Made by a program: the position numbers and the translations under genes | Origin: Planctomycetota bacterium | GTDB taxonomy: Bacteria > Planctomycetota > UBA8742 > UBA2392 | Assembly (NCBI GenBank): GCA_016722065.1 | Contig: JADKGX010000002.1 | Span: 868,001-932,000 of the forward strand | Length of the DNA: 64,000 bases | Direction: 5' to 3' | Shown here: piece by piece, positions 1 to 8,574 of the stretch | Layout of the letters: each line of letters begins with the position of its first letter | Position numbering within the stretch: the stretch's first letter is position 1 | The notes under the pieces: generated by a model | Told to the model about the DNA's origin: nothing | The model's input: the letters and a program-made list of their open reading frames with translations, nothing else | The model's database searches: none

Positions 1-467
1 CCGACCATCAGGCCGATGTCTGGCGCTTTTTGCGCATGCTGGGTTGCGACCGCGCCTTGGCCGACGACCTGACCCAGGAAGTCTTTCTTTACGTGCTGGA
101 TCACCCCTTTGTTGACCTGGGCCGCGCCGCCGCGGCCGGCTACCTTCGCAAGGCCGCACGCCACCACTACCTGAACTGGCTGCGCGCTAACAAGCGCGTG
201 CTGCCGCTGGAAATCGACGTCGCGTCCGAGGACGCCTGGGCGCAAACCACCGGGGATTCGAGCGATGATCGCGTTGATGCCCTGCGCCGCTGCCTGGACA
301 AGCTGGCACAACGACAGCGCCAGGCCCTGGACTTGAAGTATCGAGACACGCGCAGCGAATCCGAAATGGCCCAGCACATGGAAACCACCGTTGACGCCAT
401 CAAGGGGCTGCTGAAACGAACCCGCGAACAACTGCGCCAGTGCGTGCAAGGCCAGGTGAAGTCATGA
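1..467 (+). CDS. ECF-type RNA polymerase sigma factor, 5' end outside window
   Basis: Sigma-70 family factor of the ECF type, directing RNA polymerase to a dedicated promoter set. Region 2 is recognisable (VWRFLRMLGC, then ADDLTQEVFLYVL), and region 4 is a C-terminal helix-turn-helix (RQALDLKYRDTRSESEMAQ then TTVDAIKGLLKRTREQLRQ). The frame is open to the first base of the window, and the residues before the TTG at 30 still match region 2, so the gene starts upstream and the TTG is not its start. Its TGA overlaps the ATG of the next gene (ATGA), which implies translational coupling with a membrane protein that is probably its anti-sigma or sensor partner. The target promoters cannot be told from this window. 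Confidence 0.88.
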   Translation, partial: DHQADVWRFLRMLGCDRALADDLTQEVFLYVLDHPFVDLGRAAAAGYLRKAARHHYLNWLRANKRVLPLEIDVASEDAWAQTTGDSSDDRVDALRRCLDKLAQRQRQALDLKYRDTRSESEMAQHMETTVDAIKGLLKRTREQLRQCVQGQVKS

Positions 468-2734
468 ACGCATTTGCGGACAACCTGCTGGAATCCGACC
501 TGGACGAAGTGCTGGGGGCCGGACCCGCGCCGGACCTGCGCCAGCGCGCATTGGCACGCATGGACAAGGCAGGCAAGTCCCGTGCAAAGACACCTGCCCT
601 GGCAGGTCAGCCCGACGTGGCCGAAATGCCGCCGTTGCAGCGCGCTGCCACGCGGCTTGCCAAAGTGCGCTGGCTGGCGCAGGCTGCAGGCATCGTGTTG
701 GTGTTGGGGCTGATTGGCTGGCTGCTGACGCGCAACGACCCGCTGCCCGCCACGGTGCGGGCTGCGGCAAGTGCAGAGTACCGCGTGCGTGCAGATCACA
801 TTGAACTCAACAAGGGCTGGGTCCTGCTTTCGGATGGTGCGCCCGTTCTCGTCGTCGGCGTCGGCCGCGTCGAAGACGTGCACGGGCGCGCTGTGGCAGG
901 GCTTGGCATTCCGGGCGGGGAAGCGCTGACCCCGTTGGCGGAAGAACTCGGTCTCAGCGCGGAAGAAACCACCATGATTCACGACACCAAACGCTGGTTG
1001 ACGGCCGGAACGCTGGCACTTTGCGTGCTTTCTGGCCATGTGTTGTTCAACGGCCAACCCATCGAGGCGCGTGAGCCGCCTCCGCCTCCGCAGCAACAAG
1101 AGGTGCCCAAGCCCGAAGACGGCAAGGGCGTGCGCGCCTTTTTTGACAACGCCGTGGGCTGCGAGTTGCGGGCCCAAACCGACGGCAGGTGGTCCGGCTG
1201 GCTGTCGCTGCAAGACAGCGCGGCCGTCACCGCCCTGGCCGGGGCCTTTCAGACCGGCCTGCTTGAACAAAGCGCCAACCCTGCCGGCTGGGATCACCAG
1301 CATGAGATCGAGTTCCGGCTCAAGGACGGCCGCATCCTCAAGGCCGCTGTGCTGATCACCAGCACCGGCAGCGGCGGTGTGTGCGACCTGCGCTTGCCGG
1401 GCTGGGCGCGCTACTACCAGTTCGATTGCGCCACAACCATTGCCACCGCCGTTCAACCCCTGGTGACTTCGGCCAGCAAGCAACCCCGCCTGCCCGTGGC
1501 AGACGCAAAGGCCATGCGGGCGCTGCTTTCACGCGGGACTGACCTTTACTTTGCCGACAACACCGATAGCGCGTCGCCCATGACGGGCGTCAGTCAGGAT
1601 GCCGCGGTTCTGGCACAGTTGCCGGACCTGCTATGGCCCGACGACCTGGGCTTTTCCAAGATGCACATCGCCGACCGGGACGTCTATGCCATCGTGTTAG
1701 GCCTGAATGATGGCAGTACCGTCAAGATCAACGTGGGCAACACCGGCATTTTCAGCCTGACCATGGCCGGCGAAACGCCTGTGGAGGGACGCATCCTTCC
1801 GCAATCCAGCATGCGGCTGCTGCACGACCTGTTCAACCGGGTTGTCGGGCCTCGGTTCGGCCTGCCACGCGTATTGAGGCAATGGACCGGTGCCGACAGC
1901 GGCATCAAGAAGGCATCCAGCCGCGTGGTTACCGACCAGGCAGGCTGGACGGCCCTGTGGGCTGAGCATGTGGTTCGCAGCGCGGATGAAGGAGTCAGCA
2001 TCAAGCTGCCCGAAGTCGACTTCGAAAACGAATTGGTCGTGGCAGTGTTCGCCGGAGAGACCTTCAACAGCCGCGGCTTTTTCGTGCAGGACCTGCTGCA
2101 GGGCGCCACACGCCTTACGCTGCGCGTGGATGAATCCACGTACCAGACGGATGGGCCCAATGGCGGCGGCGTCAAGGTAACGCCCTTTGGCATGTTTGTG
2201 CTGGCGCGAACAGCCGCGCCGATCGTGCTGGAAGAAAATGTCCAGTCCCTGTTGGGCAACCAGCCCCTGTGGAAGACCCTGGAAGCGGCCTGGAAGCCGA
2301 TGTCGGATTTCGCCACTCCCATGGTGGCCTACGAGATCAATTCCAGTGACAGTGGCACCGGCGGCAATGGGGCAACGCGTTTTCTGACTGCGCGCAACGA
2401 TCAGGAATGGGGGCAGTTGCACAAAGACGCCGGCGTGTCTGTCGAAAAACTGCCCGGCGTGGATTGGGACAAGTACATCGCGGTCGCGGCCACAGGAACG
2501 ACCATCAAAGGCACAGGTAACTTTGAGCTGACCTTCGTCGGCCGGTCCGACAAGAACATCGTGCTGCGCCTGACCGCACCGGTGACGCAAACACTGGGCG
2601 ACCCCGAAGTCGAATCGATCTACAGAATCTGGCTGTTGCCGAAAAACTCCGTCGATATCACGGTAGAAACGCCGGTGTATGGGCTGATTGGCGACCCGAT
2701 CAAGTGGCTGGAAACCTATTCCATCAAGCCCTGA
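464..2734 (+). CDS. FecR-like membrane protein with tandem PrcB-like domains
   Basis: 756 aa, starting at the ATG that overlaps the sigma-factor stop. A cytoplasmic N-terminus of about 70 residues is followed by one transmembrane helix (about 70-90; GIVLVLGLIGWLL). Next comes a FecR-like beta-rich stretch (GWVLLSDGAPVLVVG). The C-terminal half holds two segments (about 470-605 and 636-735) that resemble the PrcB C-terminal domain: a W..L/H opening, VDFENELVVAVFAGE, then a beta-rich core. The position after an ECF factor and the single TM suggest an anti-sigma factor with an extracytoplasmic sensor. The FecR and PrcB assignments are by eye; the role is inferred from neighbourhood. A strong terminator follows directly. 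Confidence 0.7.
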   Translation: MNAFADNLLESDLDEVLGAGPAPDLRQRALARMDKAGKSRAKTPALAGQPDVAEMPPLQRAATRLAKVRWLAQAAGIVLVLGLIGWLLTRNDPLPATVRAAASAEYRVRADHIELNKGWVLLSDGAPVLVVGVGRVEDVHGRAVAGLGIPGGEALTPLAEELGLSAEETTMIHDTKRWLTAGTLALCVLSGHVLFNGQPIEAREPPPPPQQQEVPKPEDGKGVRAFFDNAVGCELRAQTDGRWSGWLSLQDSAAVTALAGAFQTGLLEQSANPAGWDHQHEIEFRLKDGRILKAAVLITSTGSGGVCDLRLPGWARYYQFDCATTIATAVQPLVTSASKQPRLPVADAKAMRALLSRGTDLYFADNTDSASPMTGVSQDAAVLAQLPDLLWPDDLGFSKMHIADRDVYAIVLGLNDGSTVKINVGNTGIFSLTMAGETPVEGRILPQSSMRLLHDLFNRVVGPRFGLPRVLRQWTGADSGIKKASSRVVTDQAGWTALWAEHVVRSADEGVSIKLPEVDFENELVVAVFAGETFNSRGFFVQDLLQGATRLTLRVDESTYQTDGPNGGGVKVTPFGMFVLARTAAPIVLEENVQSLLGNQPLWKTLEAAWKPMSDFATPMVAYEINSSDSGTGGNGATRFLTARNDQEWGQLHKDAGVSVEKLPGVDWDKYIAVAATGTTIKGTGNFELTFVGRSDKNIVLRLTAPVTQTLGDPEVESIYRIWLLPKNSVDITVETPVYGLIGDPIKWLETYSIKP

Positions 2735-2755
2735 TGGCATTACACGCAACACAAG

Positions 2756-2784
2756 ACGCCCCCTGCATGGCAGGGGGCGTTTTA
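2756..2784 (+). terminator. Rho-independent terminator after the sigma/FecR-like operon
   Basis: Perfect 11-bp stem (2756-2766 with 2770-2780), three-base loop ATG, followed by TTTT. It lies 22 bases after the stop of the membrane protein and closes the two-gene unit. Confidence 0.9.
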
Positions 2785-2816
2785 CTTGCGAAGGCCAAGC
2801 CAGGTTGCTTGGGCGG

Positions 2817-3632
2817 TCAGGTCTTGGATTCCTCAGGTTCGGGCACAAATTCCACCTGGTGCTGAAACAACTCTGCCTTGGCGCAGCGCCCGGTCGCCAC
2901 CTCGACTTCAAAAATGGCGCCGGTCAGCCTTACCCAGTCGCGCGCGACCTTCATGTAGTGATGCTCTGTCGTGGTGAAGCGCTTGAGTACTGCCTCCATG
3001 TCGCGGCCGATCACGCCAAAGTGCGGGCCGGTCATGCCCAGGTCCGTGATATAGCCCGTACCCTTGGGCAGCAACTGGATGTCGGCCGTCTGCACGTGCG
3101 TGTGCGACCCGAACACAGCACTGGCCTTGCCATCAAGGTGCCAGCCCATGGCGATTTTTTCGCTGGTGGCTTCCCCGTGCATGTCCACGAAAATCACGTT
3201 GGTTTCGGCGCGCAGGCGTTCCACGGCGTCCAGGCCGGCGTGAAACACGTTGTGAACCTCGCAGCGCTCCTTCATGAAGACGTGGCCGCAAAGGTTGACC
3301 ACGCCAACCTTGATGCCGTTGCACTGATAGATGCGCGAGCCATGACCGGCCATGGCGTAGTTGTAGGGCCGCAGCAGGCGGGGCTCGGCCTTCAGGTAGT
3401 CGGCGGTCTCGGCAAAATCCAGCACGTGGTCGCCGCTGGTCATGACATCAATGCCGTAAGACAGCAGTTCGACGCCTTCCTTTTCACGGATCCCGGCGCC
3501 ATTGGTTGCGTTTTCGACGTTGACGATTGTGAAGTCGATGCGGTGCTGTTGCTTGACCTGCGCCAGTCCTTCACGAATCGCACGGCGACCGGGGCGACCG
3601 ACCAGGTCACCCAGACACAGCACTCGAATCAT
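2817..3632 (-). CDS. YmdB-family metallophosphoesterase (2',3'-cyclic nucleotide 2'-phosphodiesterase type)
   Basis: 271 aa from MIRVLCLGDLVG; the longer frame upstream adds no family sequence. It matches the TIGR00282/YmdB family throughout: GDLVGRPGR near the start, VENATNGAG, DMHGEATSEK, GSHTHVQTAD and MTGP. YmdB enzymes are cytoplasmic di-iron phosphodiesterases acting on cyclic nucleotides, and in Bacillus they affect biofilm and motility decisions. The usual GNH metal-ligand motif reads GDH here (Asp68, codon GAC), an Asn-to-Asp change at a bridging ligand, so the metal or activity may differ. It is transcribed alone toward the terminator of the preceding operon. Confidence 0.9.
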   Translation of the reverse strand: MIRVLCLGDLVGRPGRRAIREGLAQVKQQHRIDFTIVNVENATNGAGIREKEGVELLSYGIDVMTSGDHVLDFAETADYLKAEPRLLRPYNYAMAGHGSRIYQCNGIKVGVVNLCGHVFMKERCEVHNVFHAGLDAVERLRAETNVIFVDMHGEATSEKIAMGWHLDGKASAVFGSHTHVQTADIQLLPKGTGYITDLGMTGPHFGVIGRDMEAVLKRFTTTEHHYMKVARDWVRLTGAIFEVEVATGRCAKAELFQHQVEFVPEPEESKT

Positions 3633-3731
3633 GGATGCGCCCAAGCGGACTCCGTTCTCAGGGCGTACTTTAGCATGCTTGCCGCGCGCAAACATGCTGG
3701 GCGCAGCAGATGCTGAACGAAGGCAAAGGGG

Positions 3732-4631
3732 CTAGAAGCGGAAGCCCACGCCGATTTCGGGGCCTGCACTCCACCACAAGAACTGGTCGCTGCGAAAGCC
3801 GCCGTACAGCTTGGCCTTCAGGTAGCGGTACTTGGCACGCAGGATCAGCGAGAACCAGTCCGTGACCGCCCATTCCAAAGACGCCAGGCCCGTGATGCTG
3901 ATGATGCTTTGCTTCATGTCGTCGCCCTGGCGGCGCTGAAACGTCGGCACGCCGACTTCATAGGTTCCACGCCCGCTGGCAGTCAGGCGAATGCTCTCGC
4001 CCAATTGCAACTCCATGCCAAGGCCAGCGGTGTACCAGGGCAGCAACTCGCGCATGCGTTCTTCGTCGCGGTCGTTCTGTACGCTGAAAGTGTCGCTGCC
4101 AAAGTGGGTCTTGATCACGCCCCATTCCAGGCCCACCAGGGCAAACAGCGTGAAGCTGTCGGCCAAACCAATGCGAAACAGGTCGCGCCGGTAGGTCAGG
4201 TGCATGTCATGCCAGTCCGACCCGAAGTCGGAATCGACGCCCTTGGGGTAGGTTACGCCGTTGAAGCGCGTGACTTCGTCCAGTGTGTCGTCAAAGGCGC
4301 GCAGAATCTGGAAGCTGTACCCGGCTTCAATGCTGTCGTTCCAGCTCCAGCGCACGCGCAGTTCGGTATCCAGAAAGGCGCCAATCGGGGCGCCACCGGC
4401 GTCGTCGACAAAACCGATGCGGTCGGCGGGCAAGCCGTTGGCACGAACTTTTTGCTGTTGATCAAACAGGGCGCCGTAACCCAGCAGGTCCCACTCAATG
4501 CTCAAACCATACGGGCGCTGGTATTTGGCGCGGGTGCGTTCACGGACGTAATCCTCGCTCATGCCCTGGGCAAGTGCGGCGGAGGCCAGCAGTGGCAGCA
4601 GCAAAGCAAGCAGGGCAAGGCGCAAGACCAT
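3732..4631 (-). CDS. Putative outer-membrane beta-barrel protein
   Basis: 299 aa from MVLRLALLALLLPLLASAALAQ, a clear Sec signal peptide ending in ALAQ; the in-frame sequence upstream is not signal-like. The mature part alternates polar and aromatic or hydrophobic residues in short strands (RVRWSWND, LTYRRDLFRIG, LRAKYRYLKAKLYGGF) and ends in FRF with a terminal Phe, typical of proteins inserted by BAM into the outer membrane. Acidic loops separate the strands. No enzymatic motif is visible. A porin-like or structural role is possible, but the family is not recognised. Confidence 0.65.
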   Translation of the reverse strand: MVLRLALLALLLPLLASAALAQGMSEDYVRERTRAKYQRPYGLSIEWDLLGYGALFDQQQKVRANGLPADRIGFVDDAGGAPIGAFLDTELRVRWSWNDSIEAGYSFQILRAFDDTLDEVTRFNGVTYPKGVDSDFGSDWHDMHLTYRRDLFRIGLADSFTLFALVGLEWGVIKTHFGSDTFSVQNDRDEERMRELLPWYTAGLGMELQLGESIRLTASGRGTYEVGVPTFQRRQGDDMKQSIISITGLASLEWAVTDWFSLILRAKYRYLKAKLYGGFRSDQFLWWSAGPEIGVGFRF

Positions 4632-4832
4632 CGGCACGTTTCCTGGGCGCAACAAGGTTCGGCAATGTAACGACTTGGATCGCGCCCGCGACGGAAAACT
4701 TTCCGGCTGGCACGCCCGGCCAGGGGCGCAAAACTCACTATCCACCTTGCGGGCTCAGTCGTTCCATGGGTAGCCCCCGTGGCGCTTCATCTGTTAAGGT
4801 CTGCTGCCACTGTGCTGGTTGAGGGAAACACC

Positions 4833-5387
4833 ATGTCCCGGTTGCTGATTGCGTTACTGCTTGTGTTTGCGCCCGTGGCCTACGCCACCACGGCTCTCAA
4901 GCTTTCGCTGGACAAGCTTACCGATACCTCCAGCCGTATTGTCGTTGCCAAGGCCGGGGCCTCTGAGGCCCGCTGGGACGCCGCCAAAACCGGCATCTGG
5001 ACCCATGTTTCGGTCACGATCAGTGAAACCCTCAAGGGTGACAGCGAAAAAACCCTCGATGTCGCCATTCGCGGCGGCGTGGTGGGCACGGTGGGTCAGC
5101 ATGTCGCCGGTGCCGGCAACCTGGAAAAAGACAAAGAATACCTGCTGTTTCTATGGAAGGACGACGCCGGCCGCTGGCAACTGCAGGGCATGATCCAGGG
5201 TGCCTTTGCACTGGAGACGCGCCAGAACGTCGTGTATGCCAGGAACAGCCTTACCGGCCTGACGATCGTCGATGCCGCCACGCTGAAGCCCGCAGCCGAC
5301 AAAGCCGCCGTAGAACTCAAGCTGAGTGACGCACGAACCAGCATTGCCGCGCGAATCAAGGCCAACCAGCCGGAGCAACCCAAGTGA
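4833..5387 (+). CDS. Small secreted protein upstream of a metalloprotease
   Basis: 184 aa. The start is the ATG after GAGGG (spacing about 6), giving signal peptide MSRLLIALLLVFAPVAYAT. The mature protein is a single beta-rich domain containing LKLSLDKLTDTSSRIVVAK and WTHVSVTISETLKGD, resembling small secreted proteins annotated only as hypothetical. Its stop overlaps the GTG start of the secreted metalloprotease that follows (GTGA), so the two are translationally coupled. By position it could be a chaperone, inhibitor or propeptide-like partner of that protease; this is inference only. Confidence 0.6.
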   Translation: MSRLLIALLLVFAPVAYATTALKLSLDKLTDTSSRIVVAKAGASEARWDAAKTGIWTHVSVTISETLKGDSEKTLDVAIRGGVVGTVGQHVAGAGNLEKDKEYLLFLWKDDAGRWQLQGMIQGAFALETRQNVVYARNSLTGLTIVDAATLKPAADKAAVELKLSDARTSIAARIKANQPEQPK

Positions 5388-7681
5388 AGCGGCTGGCCTA
5401 CAGCATTGCCGCGCTTTTGGCTGTTTCCGCTGCGCTTTGGTTCGGCGCGGGGCAAGCCAGCGGCTACATCAGCATTCGTGTGCCGGTGGGCACGGCGGGC
5501 CAGGCCCTGCCGGTGCGCTGGGATTTGAACAACACCGGCGCGCTGCCCAACGTGGCCAATCGCCGCGTGCTGTATGAAATCAGTGACGCGGGCTGTGCCG
5601 ACGCCAGCCTGTTCACAGGCCCGGTTACGGAATTCGAGGCGATCCAGAACAGCTTCAACCAGTGGCGAAACATCACGGAAAGCGACCTGGATTTCGAGTT
5701 TGCGGGCAGCACCACCAATGCCGTTTCCAGTGCCAGCGATAACCGCAACGTGATTCGCTGGGTCGGGTCCAACATTGCGGCCGGAACCTTTGCCGTCACG
5801 ATCACGACCTTTGACACCACCACGGCACGGATTCTGGATGCTGACATGGAACTCAACGACCGCGATTTTACCTGGGACACGCTGGGTCCCGCGGGCACGC
5901 AGGGCGTGATTGGCCGGGCGATGATTGAGAATGTCGTGACCCATGAAATCGGGCACATGGTGGGTCTGGACCACGCCAGCAATTCCGCCGGCACAATGTT
6001 CTTTCAATCAGCTCCTGGGCTGATCAGCGCCGTCAGCCTGGATATCGATGACCGCGCCGCGATCATTGCCGACTACGCCAACGCGGCACTGGCCGACCCG
6101 CGCCTGGGCTCCGTCGCCGGCATGGTCGACAACGGCACGGCCGGACAGTTCGGCGTTGAAGTGCTGCTGGTCAACCTGGCCACGCGCCGCAATGAAATCG
6201 GCGGCATCACCGAAGGCACGCCCGGGCCGTTCACGCTGGGAAGTTTCAGCATCAAAAGTGTGCCCCCTGGAAACTACCTGGCCCTGGCCTGGCCGACGAA
6301 CCGCAACGCATTGGGCGCCTACTACAAGACAACCGCGTTCACCAATTTCTTTCCTGTGGTTGCGGGCGTTGCCGCGGGCACGGTTGGCGCGCCAACGCTG
6401 GTCAAGGTCGCTCCCGGCGGCGCTGCCACGGGCGTGAACATCACCGTTCCTGCCGCGTCGCAGACCCCCTTTGAACCCAACAACACCAGCGCCCAGGCCA
6501 GCGTCATTGCCAGCGGGCAATGCGCTGTTGCAACCGTCACACCAGGCACGGATGTCGACTGGTTCCAGTTCACGACTACGCAGCCCAACCAGAAGGTCAC
6601 GATCTCGGTGCTGGCCGACGCCCTGGGCAGCAGCTTGAACCCCACTTTGACTCTGCTGGACACCAACGCAACTACCGTGCTGGTCAGCCCCGATTTTGGC
6701 GACCCTGCGTTCATGGCCAGCGCCAATGACATTGACAGCAGCGCCTTTGACGCCAGCGGTTCGAATTTTGACGCCGAGATCACCCGCACCATGACCACCG
6801 CCGGCACGTATTTCTTTCGCGTGGCCAGCCGCGTGGGTGCCACCAGCGGCAACTATCTGGTCCTGCTGGAAATCGAGGGCGCCGACGTTGCGGCCGATAC
6901 GACACTCAGTGCCATCAGCGCCAGCGCGCCCGGCATTGCTGTAGGCGGAGGCAACTTCACGGTCACCGTCACGCCGCGCAATTGGTTCGGGCGCGATTTG
7001 AACGCCCCCAACGTGTTTACGGTGGACCTGACCGACGCCACCGGGGCATCGGCTGTGGTGCTGCAAACCATCACCAGTGCCAGCACGCCGTTCACTTTTA
7101 CGGTGGCAGCGCTGGGCACCAGCCAGGTCAAGAAGTATGGCGCGCGCATTGGCGGCGTGCCGATTGCCGAAACCGTACAGGTCAGCCACTTTGCCTCGCT
7201 TTCCGCGGCCAACTCCAGCGTGATCGCCCTGGAAAACACCATCGTGGGCAACGGCTATGACCGCGTGGGGCTTCGAGTGCTGCTCAAGGACACCACGGGC
7301 AACCCATTTGTGGACCCGGCTGCCACGGTGCTGGTCAGCACCAGCCTGGGCACGTTGGACAACGGCGCCACCACCGGCGCAGCCAACGTCGCCGCTACCT
7401 TTGACGCAGCACTAAAGGCCTGGACGATTGCTCTGGTGGCGCCTGCCAGCACTGGCACGGCCACGATCAGCGCAACGGCCAACAGCAGCGCCGTGGGTAC
7501 CAGTGCGACCGTGACCGTGCTTGCCAAGGCCACGGGCACAGGCACACCGATGGGCAGTGTGGACGAACCCAAAAAGAAAAGCAGCGGTGGCGGTTGTGCG
7601 GCTTTTCCCGGGGCTGGCGCGTGGATGCTGCTGGCCGCCTTTGGGGCAACCATGCTGCTGCGCCGCCGCCGGGTGCGTTAG
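5384..7681 (+). CDS. Secreted zinc metalloprotease with PPC domain and C-terminal sorting tail
   Basis: 765 aa, GTG start overlapping the upstream stop. After a signal peptide (YSIAALLAVSAALWFGAG), a matrixin/metzincin-like catalytic domain carries HEIGHMVGLDH (His187, Glu188, His191, His197), a zinc site with a third His. Then follow a carboxypeptidase-regulatory-like segment, a pre-peptidase C-terminal (PPC) domain around 365-500 (DVDWFQFTTTQPNQKVTIS) and an Ig-like region. The last 35 residues form a Ser/Gly-rich GGGC, a hydrophobic helix and RRRRVR, the layout of MYXO-CTERM and Synergist-CTERM anchors. It probably acts at the cell surface and may be cleaved and anchored through the Cys. 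The stop overlaps that of the convergent gene by 4 bases. Confidence 0.82.
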   Translation: MKRLAYSIAALLAVSAALWFGAGQASGYISIRVPVGTAGQALPVRWDLNNTGALPNVANRRVLYEISDAGCADASLFTGPVTEFEAIQNSFNQWRNITESDLDFEFAGSTTNAVSSASDNRNVIRWVGSNIAAGTFAVTITTFDTTTARILDADMELNDRDFTWDTLGPAGTQGVIGRAMIENVVTHEIGHMVGLDHASNSAGTMFFQSAPGLISAVSLDIDDRAAIIADYANAALADPRLGSVAGMVDNGTAGQFGVEVLLVNLATRRNEIGGITEGTPGPFTLGSFSIKSVPPGNYLALAWPTNRNALGAYYKTTAFTNFFPVVAGVAAGTVGAPTLVKVAPGGAATGVNITVPAASQTPFEPNNTSAQASVIASGQCAVATVTPGTDVDWFQFTTTQPNQKVTISVLADALGSSLNPTLTLLDTNATTVLVSPDFGDPAFMASANDIDSSAFDASGSNFDAEITRTMTTAGTYFFRVASRVGATSGNYLVLLEIEGADVAADTTLSAISASAPGIAVGGGNFTVTVTPRNWFGRDLNAPNVFTVDLTDATGASAVVLQTITSASTPFTFTVAALGTSQVKKYGARIGGVPIAETVQVSHFASLSAANSSVIALENTIVGNGYDRVGLRVLLKDTTGNPFVDPAATVLVSTSLGTLDNGATTGAANVAATFDAALKAWTIALVAPASTGTATISATANSSAVGTSATVTVLAKATGTGTPMGSVDEPKKKSSGGGCAAFPGAGAWMLLAAFGATMLLRRRRVR

Positions 7682-8574
7682 CGCTGTTTTTCGAGGTCGC
7701 GGTGAATATCCGGAAAGGCCTGGCCCAGAATGTCTTTGCGGCAGGAGGTCAGGGCTTCGGCCTTGGTGTCGCGGCGAACCTGTTTTGACGAATACTCGCG
7801 ATTGGCAAAGTTCTTCTTTTCGTCCTTGCGGAACAGCTCGTATTTCAAGGTTCCGTCGTAAATCGCGTAGAGTTCGGCGCCCATGAACTTGGGGTTGGCC
7901 GTCAGGGTGAATTTCAGGTCAACCTTCAGCACCATTTCGTGGTCGGCTTTGGTGCCGACCTTGTACTTCTGCTTCTCGAACTCGTCCGTCAGCCAGGCCA
8001 GCGCTGCGGCGTCTTCACTCACCATTTCAATGTAAACCTTGAACGTCGCGCGGCTTGGCGGCGGCAAGGGGTCTTTGGGCTTGTCGGGCAACGGGTCCTT
8101 GGGTTGGTCCGGGTTGGGGTCCTTGGGCTGGTCGGGCTGTTTGCCTGGCTGGTCAGGAACCTCCAGACCTTCGGGCTTTGGCAATTTGTCCAGACGTGCG
8201 CGCAGGGCCGCGTTGTCGGGTTCCAGCTTCAGGCCTGCAGCCACCACGAAGGCTTCTTCGTTGTCCAGCGCGTTTTCGTGGCAGAAGTCCGCCAGCTTGA
8301 TCACGCTGGCCAGCTTGGTGTAGTCCGCGGCGCGCTTGCGCAAGTCCAGGTGCTTGTCGCCGCGCACAAAGGCCCAGCGCACAAACAGAACCACGCCGTC
8401 GCCAAGGTCCAGACTGACGCCGTCTTCCGTCAACTTCTTGAGTGTGCCGTCGAATTCCTCGCCAGACTTGAGCTTCAGCGACAGCTTTTCGCCGGCGTCG
8501 GCCTTTGGCTTGTCTTGTGCAAGCACGGGCAGACAGGCCAGCAGCAGCAGCAAGCAGATGGATGTGGTCTTCAT
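7678..8574 (-). CDS. Secreted protein with SH3/LSM-like domain and Pro-rich linker
   Basis: 298 aa from MKTTSICLLLLLACLPVLAQ, a signal peptide; the ATG overlaps the thiE stop (ATGA). Residues about 28-70 form a small beta-barrel-like unit (KLSLKLKSGEEFDGTLKKL..GVSLDLGDGVV), the kind used in planctomycete proteins to bind peptides or polymers. A Pro/Asp/Lys linker follows with repeats of the type DQPKDPNP. The C-terminal domain (about 180-298) mixes alpha and beta elements (ATFKVYIEMVSEDAAALAW..LKVDLKFTLTA). No catalytic motif is seen and the function is unknown. It is translationally coupled behind thiE, with no obvious link to thiamine synthesis. Confidence 0.6.
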   Translation of the reverse strand: MKTTSICLLLLLACLPVLAQDKPKADAGEKLSLKLKSGEEFDGTLKKLTEDGVSLDLGDGVVLFVRWAFVRGDKHLDLRKRAADYTKLASVIKLADFCHENALDNEEAFVVAAGLKLEPDNAALRARLDKLPKPEGLEVPDQPGKQPDQPKDPNPDQPKDPLPDKPKDPLPPPSRATFKVYIEMVSEDAAALAWLTDEFEKQKYKVGTKADHEMVLKVDLKFTLTANPKFMGAELYAIYDGTLKYELFRKDEKKNFANREYSSKQVRRDTKAEALTSCRKDILGQAFPDIHRDLEKQR

